This document shows positions 1-12,400 of a stretch of DNA of 64,000 nt, one piece after another. The number at the start of each line of letters is the position of its first letter. The first letter of the stretch is position 1. The stretch comes from Choristoneura fumiferana (Eukaryota > Arthropoda > Insecta > Lepidoptera > Tortricidae). Under the pieces are notes generated by a model that made no database searches, was not told the DNA's origin, and saw nothing but the letters and a program-made list of their open reading frames with translations. The DNA lies in NCBI RefSeq assembly GCF_025370935.1, contig NC_133472.1:33704463-33768462 (forward strand), written 5' to 3'. The position numbers were made by a program, and so were the translations under genes.

Positions 1-169
1 AAAGATAAGTTAGACTTTTTAAAACAGCTGTCTGTCACGACATAATTTTTGGGAATCCCCAAGGTAATTTAATAAAATCAACTGCTGGATCTTTTTACGT
101 GTGCAAAGCCGTGGATAAACACTAGTTACTAAAATTTTGCTATTTTAATCCGAGACGTTTCATACTTAC

Positions 170-416
170 TGACAATAGCCTTGGAGGTATCAGCGGCAGA
201 GATCGCTTCAGCCTTGCCTTCGTCCTTTGCGTTTCCATGGTCAATGGCCAAGTACTGCGACTGGGTCTGGCCTCTGTACCGCCCCCTGGGGATGAAGCCT
301 GCTTCTCTGCGTCGCCTGAATGCTTGATGTTTCATACCCCATTTATCCAAGCCCTCCGTTGACAGATGTATAACATTTTTGCATATCACCGTCATGGATC
401 CTTTATGTGACGTGAG
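170..416 (-). CDS. Exon 3 of unrecognised gene (internal)
   Basis: The acceptor is a long T run ending TTTGTAG, and the donor is A|GTAAGTATG. The frame of 82 codons plus one base starts LTSHKGSMTVICKNVIHLST and includes GLDKWGMKHQAFRRRREAGF. The next exon lies beyond the left edge. Confidence 0.65.
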
Positions 417-3400
417 CTACAAAAAAAAGAGTGTGTTGAAACACTGTTCAAAGAGCATTCGTAGCTAAATTACGTTACGACTATTGGGTTATGAATTGAT
501 AAACATGTATATATTTTTCTCGACTGCGCTGTGGGGAAGTCCAAAAGGAGGGTTACATATGTTTTTGACCTATATGTGCAGTATAGGTACCTACTATGTA
601 TGTATGTTTGATGTTTGTGAGTAGTTTGTAAGAATGGTCTTATACGTTCCCTCATAACTACTTAACGGCTTGACCGATTTTGATAGATACCTACATTAAG
701 ACTAATCTAATAACGTATCGTATAGCAAGAATCAAAAAAAGTAAAACCGTTTAAAGTAAAACCGACTCCAAAAAAAATTTATAACAAAAAATAGAACCGA
801 CTACAAAAAACAATGAAAATATTTTTCTACCAGTCTGAAGTCGGTGCCTCAGCACGAGCCAGCAGGAGTGATTGAAGCCCAATATACTCGTATAGTTGTA
901 GGTGAGGTGACAAACAAAGATACTTTGACTTTGAGGTAGACGATTATAGGTCCACTCCTGCTGGCTCGTGCTGTGGCACCGACTTCAGACTGGTAGAAAG
1001 ATATTTTCATGGTCGGTTCTATTTTTAGTTATAAATTTTTTTTGAGTCGGTTTTACTTTAAAAAAACTTTATTTCTCACTTTTTAGTGATTCGCAGCCAA
1101 AGTACATCTCACAACACACTTGCCACTTGCCTACCTTCTGGCTTCAGCATCAGATCATTTCGAAAGAATCATTAACTTTAAGCTTCTTCTTAGTCGCTTA
1201 TCTAGGTATATTAATCATGATCGTTTATAGACGAGCGAGCATAAGCTTTGACGAGTTCCATTGGTCATCTACGGTCTTCTTCATCAGGTCCAGGTTACCA
1301 AATGATACTTTCTGAATGTAAATGCTCATATCTTAATGCTATAAATGCCAAAATCGCCATAAGTGTGCCTATAAAATTTGAAGTTTGCCCTCGATTTCCC
1401 TAGGATCTCATCATCAGATCTTGAGTTGGTGACAATGAGAGAATGAGACCACTTCAGAAAAATACTCTTTCGAATAAAAAAAGAATTTTGAAAATCGGTC
1501 CACAATTGAGAGAGTAATCGGTGAACATACATAAAAAATTGGTCAAGTGCGAGTCGCGTAAACAGTTCAGTAAAAGATTTTCCTAAAATTTATACATGCG
1601 TGTAAAATTTCAGTTCAATCGGTTGAAGATATCCACTTCAAGTTTAAGTTGAAAGATTCTACCCGAGCAAACATAGTTACACTGCAAATAAACATAATGC
1701 TTGTAATAAGTTTTTGTTAAAAATTTCATTTTTAATACAAGCTTTTTTTGCCGAATGTACTTTTTGTTGACTGTACTTGCGTTGTCGTCTAAACTACATA
1801 TCTGTACCAAATTTCAAGTCGGTACTATTAACTATTGAAGAGTTGCCTCCTGTAGATTCGCGGGAAATTCGGCGGACTTCGTATGTTGTGTAATAAAAAA
1901 ATAAGAAGCTCGACTAGTGTGAATACATTTTAAACTGTATTATAAACCTTGTAAATAGTGTGAAATACTTAGTATAAGTTTTTTCTATAAAAAAGAATAA
2001 TAAGTAAACATAGTAATTAATACGGTGTGGATTTGGCGAGCGCTTTATCAAAGTTGGCTTCATTAAGGTTTGTGGTTCATAAATTGCTTTAATAATTTTG
2101 CACAAAAACGAATAAACGACACAATCAGACAGTCAGTATATTATATTATCGAAGCTTTTATAAAACATCATTAAAATCTTAAACTTAAAGGTAAATAAAT
2201 ATTCAAACAACACGGAGTCGCCTAGCAACGGCTAATAACGCCTAGCAACCTTAAGTAACCAAAAAACGCTGAAAAAAACACGTTTCGTGTATGACGACCC
2301 CCTTTAATTTGTAACTTTATTTTATTTTTAGTATTTGTTGTTATAGCGGCTACAGTAGAGCCCTGTGACAGACGGAAAGACGGACAGACAGACAGACAGA
2401 CGGCGGAGTCTCAGTAATAGGGTCCCGTTGGCACCCTTTGGGTACGGAACCCTAAAAAAGTCCAATATTCAAGGAATGCATGAAAATCTATTATCGTCCG
2501 CTGCTCTAACTTTTTAAATTTGCGACATTAAAAAAAAACAATGTCCATGGTACAGTCAACTACAAAGAGATGTATCCATGTTAATCTTACAAAATGATGT
2601 AACTTTTCGCATTCCACAATTAATTACCTACCCTTGGTCGGCGACATTTCTATTACATTATTTCTATTAGAGTAGCAACAAAACGTTACACATTATCATC
2701 GACTCGTTTATAGTGCAACAATTACTCGTATGTACCTATCTCGCCCGCTACGCATCCTCCGAATGTACACTAACAAGCCTCTTTTACTATCTACCGATAT
2801 AAAAAATGTAACCATAATTTTTAAATTCAGAACACGCCCTATACTACGAAGTGCAAAATTCAAACTTCGTATCTTGCCGAACTGTTGACGCCAATACGAG
2901 AGTGAGAGGGACGGTACGACACGAACTTCGAGTTTCGTAGTAGCCGTGCTGAATCCAAGCAAGCCGATTCGAAGTTCAAACACTCAATTTATTCTTCATT
3001 ATAGTTTATACTAGTGATTGCCCGTGGCTTCACACGCGTAAACCGTTAGATCCAGCCGATAAATTGAACTTCCGAGATTTTATTTAATTCCCATGAGAAT
3101 TCCTAAAAAATATTGTAGATTTTATTAACGTTGCAAAAAAACTGTGCTAAATTTCATGGTTCTGCTGAACCTACCAGTTGAGATTTAGAGATTTCTAGAT
3201 TTTATCGAGATCTCGTGGGAATATTGTGATAAAAAGTAGCCTATGTATTATTCCAATCACCTTTTCCAATTCACGTTTACAAATTTTAGCTAAATCCGTC
3301 CAGCTGTTTTAGCGTGAAGGAGTAACAAACTGTACACACGCACACATATATACACACAAATTTTCGCATTTATAATATTAATGAATTGAATTGGTGCTCA

Positions 3401-6400
3401 CGGTAGTTAATAAAATAAACGTCGCTAAACTTAAAAAAAAACCGACTTTTCACGAAAACAGTAGGTAAGTACGCACTTGTCATTGCATACCTACATCTAT
3501 CTCAGGTTATTGGATAAATAATATTTCTGTAGTGTGTTGGTTAATTTTTTTTGGAACATTGAACTTTTGCTTATATTTGTCATTAATATGTATATCGGTA
3601 GATAGTAAAAGAGGCTTGTTAGTGTACATTCGGAGGAAGCGTACTCGTAGCACATAATTGTTGCACTTTAAACGAGTCGATCATATTGATAATGTAAGGG
3701 TTTGCTGCTACGAGAACTAGAAATGTCACCGACCATGGGTAAATAATTATGGCATGCGAAAAGTTTCATCATTTTGGAACATTAACATGGATACATCTCT
3801 TTGTAGTTGACTGTACTATATTTATGTTGTTAAACATTGTGCTCGAATAGCTTGTTCAAGTGGCAAGTTTAAAAAAGATAAAAGGCGGTAAATGAAACTA
3901 TTATTTACTTGATTACCTAGTAGTTAATTTAATTTTAATATTTCCTCACATTTTTTGAGAAAAGCAGTATAAAATCCTCGGCCAGAACAGGGATTGTTGG
4001 ACTAGGTCTACCCCAAACTCGTCCATCAATGCCTAACTTCATGGCCTTTGCAGTAATGTAGTTACTCATATTTTATATAATGACCCGGATAACTCACGTC
4101 TTAAATCGAGTTAAGCTCGACATGTTGTTGTGTCGAAGACGAAGGGCTACGGATTAGCCCGAAACATGTCGAGCTAAACTCGATTTAAGACGTGAGTTAT
4201 CCGGGTCATTATATAAAATATGAGTGAGTCTCACGGTAGTTTCATGTTCAAAATGTAGTTACTTACTATTATTTGATAAAGTGGTTAAAAATACCGTGTA
4301 AATATAAAGTACTACCTATACCTTCAATTTATACAAAATCTCATTTAAATATTTCTTTTAAACCAAAGCTGCTACCGAACTGAAAAAGAACAACTTCAAA
4401 ACAATAGTAGATTGTACAACAAGAGCATAAAACGAGCCATTTTACCCAAGACGTTCATATAGCCACCCGAGCCGGTACGGCGAGGGTGGATAGACACGTG
4501 GAGGGGAAAATGGATTTAATGCTCGAGTTTTACACTCTGCTTTTCACTTCGATGGCGAGGAAATGAAATAGCAACAGTGAAAACAATTGTACACTCACTA
4601 CGTAAATTTTATTTTTCATATATATATATATATTAGTTTTAGTGATTTATTTTGATTGATTTGATTGATTTTTAGTTTTATATAAATACAAAATGTATTA
4701 AAAAAATATAAAGAAACTTCTTTGTTTGTGGCTGTTGACACCTATTAATTACCTTGGTCTTAGACGAAGATTTAATTTTATGCACTATTGCATAAAAAGT
4801 CATTTCATGTCGCCTAGATCCAGCATAAACACCAACTTTATGAGCATGAGAAGTGAAAAAATTATTTGATTGGTTATTTATGCTCACGACCTCCGAATTA
4901 GAATATGAAATATATTACTCAATAAAAACGCATTGCCCAAACCAACCGCGCGGATTGACCTATTTATGATAACGTATACATATTGTGTATGACAAAAAAA
5001 GGTCAAGGAAATTAGATCAACCTTGACAGAGAACTTATCTCTCTTGTACCTACGCCTCCCTACTCTAATACATTTCTAAGGCCTCGCTGCTGCACTTTTA
5101 AGGGTAACTGGTACTATATACATATATACTTAACTTCATATACAGGCTGGAATCGTTAAGTGTAGCCAGGCGATTATTCTGTAAATATAACAGATATCAG
5201 AAAACTTTAAACTGATATCGAAAGTACGTTAGAGCTTGTCTAAGCTAAGATGACGCGTGCCTCACTCAACTAAATCAGTTCATTATGACTAATTAGACAG
5301 CAAATTTTTACAATAACCGCCCGAGTCTAACGGGGAACTAAATCGCCGTTAGACTCCGGCGGTTATTGTAAGATTCGCTGTCTTACTTGATTTTGTTGAG
5401 TAAGGCACGCGTCATCTTAGCTTATTTATAGCCTCCTGTGACCCACCATACAACAAAATATGACATCGAAATTTAAAACATAATGTCTCAGATAAAGTTG
5501 AATTTGTTTTTTTGAAAATTTGAATGATACAGAGAAAATGACACTTTATTCCTTTTTCAAAATATATAACAATATGTACTAGTATTATCACTTTGAACCC
5601 CAGGAGGTTAAACAAGCTCTGCTCATTGGGTAAGTAAAAGCACAATAATAACTTTTTAAAATTAAAGTAGTTCATTAATTGAAGTGATGTTTACAAAAAC
5701 AACATAGCTAACATTTTTGTCGGATTTTAGTTATGGTGTTCGTCTAAGGAGCTACAAGTAGTGCAAATAATTTTATCCAAAAATGACCCATTTTCCAAAA
5801 TTGTTACCTTAAAATATACCCATTTTACAAAAACTAAATAACTACATAGGTAACGATGACAATAGCAGCGGATGTGAGGATTAAAAAAGTTCTTATAATG
5901 AAGTAAAATAAGCCTGTATTTCTTAGAATAAGAAGACAATTCCTAGACAACTTTGTTTTATTTTCGTACAAAAAGAACATAACTAACAAAATTTTACAAA
6001 AACTGCATAAGTGCCGAACCTATTTTACATTTTTTTTTAATAATTCATAAATACTGGTCTTTGAAATTTATAATGGTATATTTCTGAACTATTGGCCACT
6101 TACTAAAATCACTTTTTTTATCTCTAATAACTTGTATGTAAAAAGACATTTAGTTTTTTTCGTTTCCTGTAAAATCATATCTAGTATAGTTATGTTGTTT
6201 TTGTAAACATCACTTCAATGAAATTAGTAGTAGATTTAAAGCTTTTCAACTAACAGCGTACTAAATGTATGGGAGGGTTTTACGTTAATATTTGGGATAT
6301 TTCTGTTTTTTTTTTGAGTTATTGATGTGATTTTACTCATTGGGTAATGTACTTTAGATATCAGTTTTAAATTTTCTGATATCTGTTATGTTTGAGCCTA

Positions 6401-9400
6401 TAAAGTTGGATGGAGTATTTTGATTTGAAATGGGAAGTATTTCGCAATCCATCCAACCTCCGCGCACGTCTTGCTCTATGACATATAGAGTAAAAAAGGA
6501 AAAAGAGTCGTCTGTCAACTACGACAGCAGCGCTTCGCTCTACGTATTTTTCGCAGCATATATTTAATTATTTTAAAACCCACCGGAAGATTTAGAGCTA
6601 TACAAGACCGCAGCAATAGCATCATCAAGTGCTTCTGGAGTTAAGGGTGAGTGAATACCAGCTTTTCAACCTTAAATATTTCCATCCGCCTTTATAGGTA
6701 AAACTACAGAGTGTTTTAGGCCAACCTTGATACAGTCCATTAAACCGCGCAAATATTTTTGGCCTTCGAGCCGCAATCTTAGTTGATTTTCCTAATTTTC
6801 GGACTTATTTCAAAATTGTCATCCGCCATAATTTATGTAATTATTCCCTTTAACTCCATTTTATACCTATAAGCCACTGAGGCTTGGGTTCTACCGCATA
6901 TTAATATCCCCGCATACTACTTAAATATTTTCCCGCATTCCATATTTTCAATTTCATTCATTTAATATTTCAAAATAAACCGCTTTGAAATTGTGCTTAC
7001 GGATACGTCATTGTAATACGACTACGAGTAAAAGTTCGCAGTGCGCGACATATTATATTCCGTCTCGCTTACACCTATGGCCATGTCATGTTTGTTCTTT
7101 CTGCCCGCAACATATTAGTCAAATTATAAACTTTTTAATTTAGTAGCGTTGTTGTGTTCCATTCTGTGTTCGAATTTGTAACATTGTGTTCGATTTTTTG
7201 AATAAAAATGGAAAACAAAATTTCACTTTTGTCAAGCAAACGTGATTCGTATTTTAAACGTATTCAAAGCATTTACGATTCTATTCCCAAGACGAAACGT
7301 GATAAAATTGCTTTGTTTTTAATGCAAGCTGCAAACATTCAACATTTGCGTGATGAATTTGTTGAACTTAATGATTCGATTCATGCGTGTCATTTGGATT
7401 TGGATCCAAAGTATGAACCCAAATTTGAATTATTGTGGGAGTTTGATGACATGTTCTATGCAATTAAATCTGTATTTAAGAAGTTAAGCGATTCAGACGA
7501 TAACGCCGCTAGTGCAGCAGCAAGTGCGGCGCCCGCTTTCAAGTTACCGCGCATTGATATTCCTGACTTTGACGGGGACATACAAAAGTTTCCTTTGTTT
7601 ATAGAGTCATTTCGCACGATTGTACACAACAACCCCGCGTTAGGAAACGCAGAGCGCATTCATTATTTGATTTCAAAATTGAAAGGCAAGGCTCAGTCCA
7701 TTTGCGTAGGCATTGCGCCTACCCCTGATAACTACAGGGTGTTGTATGAAACCTTAGTCGACAAATATGAAGACAAACGCGCTATCGCTATTTCCTATTT
7801 GGAAAACATTCTAAACTTGAAACCTTTGAGTGCTGGTAAAGCAAACGCAGCAAATTTAGAAAGTTACATTGATCAGTTTTCAACGTCAGTTGCTGCTTTA
7901 CGTCAGCTGAATATCAAAGAAATGTCTGACTTCATATTTGTACATTTGGCACTGAGAAAGTTAGATAGTGAAACTTCCAAGGCCTTTGAAATGTCTCTTA
8001 AAGATAATGAAAAGTTTCCGAAATACGACGATTTCGTTAAATTTATCCGCGATCAAACTAAAATAATACAACGCACTACTGCAGTCGCGTCACCGTCGCA
8101 TCCGCACGCCGGCAACCACGCTCAGCGCAACCAGCCGTCCCCCGCGCCCCGCACTCATTTTGTGCAGAATAAAATGCAAACTTTTCTTGTAAATAACAAT
8201 GAAAATCCTATTCGCGTTTGCAGTTACTGCAACAGTAACAAGCACGCCAATTTATATCAATGCGAACCTTTTCTCAGACTGACACCGATTGAAAAGTATA
8301 ATGTAATTAAAAAGTGCAACGGTTGTGTGAATTGTTTAAGTGTCCGTCATACACTTTCTACATGCAAGTCGAACACCACATGCAAGTATTGCCACAAGGC
8401 CCACCATAGCCAATTATGCCGCAACGCTTTAGATCATCCTAACGCATCTAAGCAGGGTGATTCTAATTTTAAAGATTATGGACATTCTTATAATGCCAAT
8501 AAAGGTCAGTTTCGACCTCCCGCGCCGCTCCCTGTTAATCAACCCGCGTCTTCTCCCGCAACCGCCGCCGCCGCGCCGCCAGCGCGCCCGCACGCCGCCG
8601 CGTCGCCGTCTTCGGTTCCGTACGCCCCCGCAGCCGCTTCTTCTGACTGTACACGCACTAACAATAGTGATGTAGGTTTCTCAGGCACTGCTACTAGCAA
8701 TCAAGATTCGTTCAAGACAGTGTTATTAGGAACTGCAATTGTTCAGGTTTTAGACGCCTTTGGCAATCGCCGCGATATAAGAGTCCTGGTCGACATGGGC
8801 TCTCAGAATCACTTTATCACCTCACGTTGTTTACGGACATTAGGGTTAAAACTATCGCCTGATGATAAAAATATTTCAGTACACGGTATAGGAGAAAGTT
8901 CCCAGTCCATAAAAGGAACATCGAACCTAACGCTGTTCTCACGATTTGATGACTCGTTTTCGTTTGACTTGCAAGCGTTGGTTATTGACAAAATATCTGG
9001 TAATTTGCCTGCTTGTGAAATAAATACCGCATGCTTAGATTATTTGAAAGATATTCCGTTTAGTGACAGTCATTGGTACATGCCGGGTAAAATCGACTTA
9101 CTGCTGGGTGCTGAAGATTTCGTCAAGTGTATCATGAAAAATAATCGCATTATTGGCCCACCTGGTTTACCCGATGCAATCGAAACTGTTTTTGGATATG
9201 TCATTTCTGGTTCCGCTTATACTAAAAGTGTTCAGTCATCGGCTGTACAGACTTTCTTTACCGCGACTGACAAAGTTGATACTCTTTTATCAAAATTTTG
9301 GGAGATTGAGGAGGTTCCCACCCGCAAACATCTGTCCGCTGACGATAAGGCGTGTGAACAGATTTATTCACAACAGACTACTAGGGATGATCTTGGCCGT

Positions 9401-12400
9401 TATGTTGTTCCTCTGCCGTTTTGCCGCGATCCATGTGATTTGGGCGATTCATTACCTACTGCGATGCGTAGATATAAATCTTTAGAAAGGAGATTTAAAC
9501 AAAATAATGTTATTCATCAACAATATGATGAAATCATCCGCGATTATTTACAAAAAGAGTACATATCTTTAGTGAAGGACTTGGAAAGTAATCCCAGTGC
9601 TTATATTATACCGCATCATCCTGTTATTAAGGAAGACAGACTGACAACTAAAGTACGCATTGTTCTAGATGCTAGTGCCTCTACTTCTACTGACATATCA
9701 TTAAATGATTGTCTGTATACTGGACCAAACCTGCAATCAGATTTACTCGCGATTATCTTCGATTTTCGCTTATTTCCAATTGCCATAACCGCTGACATAC
9801 GTCAAATGTACTTAAGAATCTTGGTTTCTCCCGAGTTTCACCGCTATCTTCGAATGATATACCGCTTTTCTAATGAGAGTGAACCGCAAATTTACGAATT
9901 TAACCGCGTTTGTTTTAGACTTCAATGCAGTCCTTATCTTGCAATGCGCAAGGTCAAGCAACTTTTACTAGATGAAGGTCCGTCTTTTCCCGCCGCTGTA
10001 TCAGCTGCTTCTCGCAATTTATATACAGACGAATCAGGAACATCTGTTAGAGATGAATCTACCGCTATTGAGCTTTCGCGCGATTTGATTGCTCTTTTCT
10101 CAATTGCCAACTTAGAATTATTTAAATTCTCAAGCAACTCGCGTTCTTTACTTGAGCATTTACCAGAAGAAAATCGCTTTTCCGCTGTTGGAGACGTCGC
10201 TGATGATACTGATTTTAAAATCTATGTCTTACGTTGGTGTTCAGTTGCAGACCAATTCTTCCTAATTGTAAATTTAGACTCGCAAAACGTTGCAACAAAA
10301 CATACAACTTTATCTACACTTGTTAGACTCTGTTTTTTGGTAATTATCGCAACAACAATAATTTTATTCACTCTGGTTATTGAAACTGAATTGGGATTTG
10401 CAATTTTCATAGCATATTCGTGCACATTGTTTTTAGTTCAAATTGAGCTCCCGCTTTTTCCGCTTGCTTACTTTCAATAATTCATGTAATCTGTTAACAG
10501 TTGTTATATTGATACTTCCTCACTGTTTTACTTTATTTTAATCTATAATTTCAAATTAATACATAACATAATTTGTTGTTACTTATTCGCATCCTTTGAT
10601 TTACATGTTAATTTATCACAACCAACCGCTTTAACGCTATCATGTTGTCAGCATTAGGTCTAATAAATACATTGCACAATGTTGATGTGTTAAGTTTGTG
10701 GACTTAGTGAAATTAAGTTTCTTGACCATTTACATATGCCCTCGATTAAACTATAATGGAATACTTACCGCATTTTATCCCGCGATTAAAAACACAATTG
10801 TCTTTTGAATATTGATAATACTCCCCTTAAATGGCCGTTAGGTGTAATTGAAGACGTCTTTTCAGGCAAAGATGGAGTTATCCGCGTTGTGTCTGTACGC
10901 ACAAATTCTGGTGTCTATCAAAGACCCGTGGTAAAGGTTTCTCCTTTACCATTGCAATAAGTTATATTTTATTTTCTTTCGTGCCACTATGTTTCTTGTG
11001 GCATAATTTCAAGTTAATTTTTATTTTCATTCCTTTCATACTCTTTGTTTATTTAGAAGAACAAAGAGATCTTTGTCCTTCTAGGCGGGGGGAATGTTTG
11101 AGCCTATAAAGTTGGATGGAGTATTTTGATTTGAAATGGGAAGTATTTCGCCATCCATCCAACCTCCGCGCACGTCCTGCTCTATGACAAAACATATAGA
11201 GTAAAAAAGGAAAAAGAGTCGTCTGTCAACTACGACAGCAGCGCTTCGCTCTACGTATTTTTCGCAGCATATATTTAATTATTTTAAAACCCACCGGAAG
11301 ATTTAGAGCTATACAAGACCGCAGCAATAGCATCATCAAGTGCTTCTGGAGTTAAGGGTGAGTGAATACCAGCTTTTCAACCATAAATATTTCCATCCGC
11401 CTTTATAGGTAAAACTACAGAGTGTTTTAGGCCAACCTTAATACAGTCCATTAAACCGCGCAAATATGTTATATTTACGGAAGAATTGCCTGGCTACACG
11501 AACCAAAAGCATTACACCTGGTAGGTATACAACATAAAAGAAAGATTATTGTATATTTTTTATGAATTTCAAGAGAATTTTTACGTTGCTGCAATTTAAG
11601 TGCTAGACCTTATGTTCCACGCGAGCGAAGCCGCGAATAAAAGCAAGTTTAAAATACATACAATCCGTAAGCTATTAGAAAAACCTTCGGGTTTCGGGGG
11701 AAATCAGAAGTATTCGTTAGTAGAAAATGACAATTGTCTTTTTGACTTAGTAGCAATCCATCGCGCGAAGAGTGCACTCGTTTTGTTTTCATTGATTGAT
11801 ATAGAGCAGTTCAAACCACCACTTACATATTTATTTAGTATGTTATTTTTTGGAAATTTATTTCCATGGCGAGTCAACTTAAACAGGGTATTTCTGTAAA
11901 TAGCCAATCACGGGAAATTGTTTATAATATACCTGTATAAATATTTTGTTAAGAAGCTGAAAGTTTTAAGAAAATTATTCTTTATTATTGATCGTAAATT
12001 AATAAGGTTCAAGACCGAGTTATACAGGCAACGGGGATTTTGCAAAGTACATTAAAAAATATTAAACGAAAGCAGACCAAAACAATTATTTGACATACCC
12101 AAGAGAAGTAGATACAGTATAACAACAGCTCTATTGTAGAGCGTGTATTTTTCATACTACCTCAAACTGTAACCAGACTAAGATTTAAGTGCTGTGAACC
12201 GATATCAAAACAAATTGTTAATTTAGAGTTAACTACCAGAGCGTAATTAATTTTTGAAATATTATCGAGCAGCAATGTAATGCGTACAATAATTTTATAG
12301 GATACGAATAACACGACGCTGGCAAAAATGGTTTCTCAACACGAGTACCGGTTGTCATATTCAGGGAATGTAATTACCCTGTTAAGAAGAAGAAGAAGAA

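Larger units (their letters stand above)
2551..3815. mobile_element. Non-autonomous element with about 220-250 bp terminal inverted repeats
   Basis: The left arm begins tacagtcaactacaaagaga (2551) and the right arm ends as its complement (3815). Homology between arms continues inward to about 2805 and 3594 (taccgata / tatcggta). The interior holds a small palindromic MITE (2832-2952) and a second dispersed repeat (3008-3383), so this element was a landing site for at least two later insertions. No transposase remnant is seen. Confidence 0.7.
6389..11466 (+). mobile_element. BEL/Pao LTR retrotransposon, internally deleted
   Basis: The 5,078 bp element has two LTRs, a primer binding site, a Gag-Pol frame, an integrase C-terminal remnant, a polypurine tract and a 5 bp target duplication. 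RNase H and most of integrase are missing, so it cannot transpose by itself. The open frame and the similarity of the LTRs (four substitutions and one 5 bp indel seen by eye over about 367 bp) point to a fairly recent insertion. It lies inside the inverted repeat of an older DNA element and in an intron of the minus-strand gene. Confidence 0.93.
5160..11499. mobile_element. TIR DNA element split by the BEL retrotransposon
   Basis: The left terminal repeat (5160-5220) begins gtgtagccaggcgattattc and continues gtaaatataacagatatcag. Its complement is found in two pieces: gatatc...ctgatatctgtta just before the BEL 5' LTR (about 6350-6388) and atatttacgg...gcctggctacac just after the 3' LTR and its target duplication (11472-11499). 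Removing BEL and one TGTTA copy restores a roughly 1.26 kb element with about 60 bp inverted ends. No transposase is seen, so it is non-autonomous. A further palindrome lies inside it at 5241-5424. Confidence 0.8.

Noticed and set aside
2708..2983. Minus-strand frame of 91 codons
   Set aside because: It lies inside an inverted-repeat element and crosses a palindromic MITE, so it is not a gene.
8457..8675. Arg/Pro-rich frame inside the BEL Gag region
   Set aside because: It is the shifted frame of the Pro/Ala-rich linker of Gag-Pol.
11600..11899. Plus-strand frame of 99 codons
   Set aside because: AT-rich composition, no splice sites or domain; the ttccacgcgagcgaagccgc phrase belongs to a dispersed repeat.
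11972..12060. Possible tRNA gene suggested by a ggttcaagaccg box
   Set aside because: No cloverleaf, A box or acceptor stem could be assembled around it.
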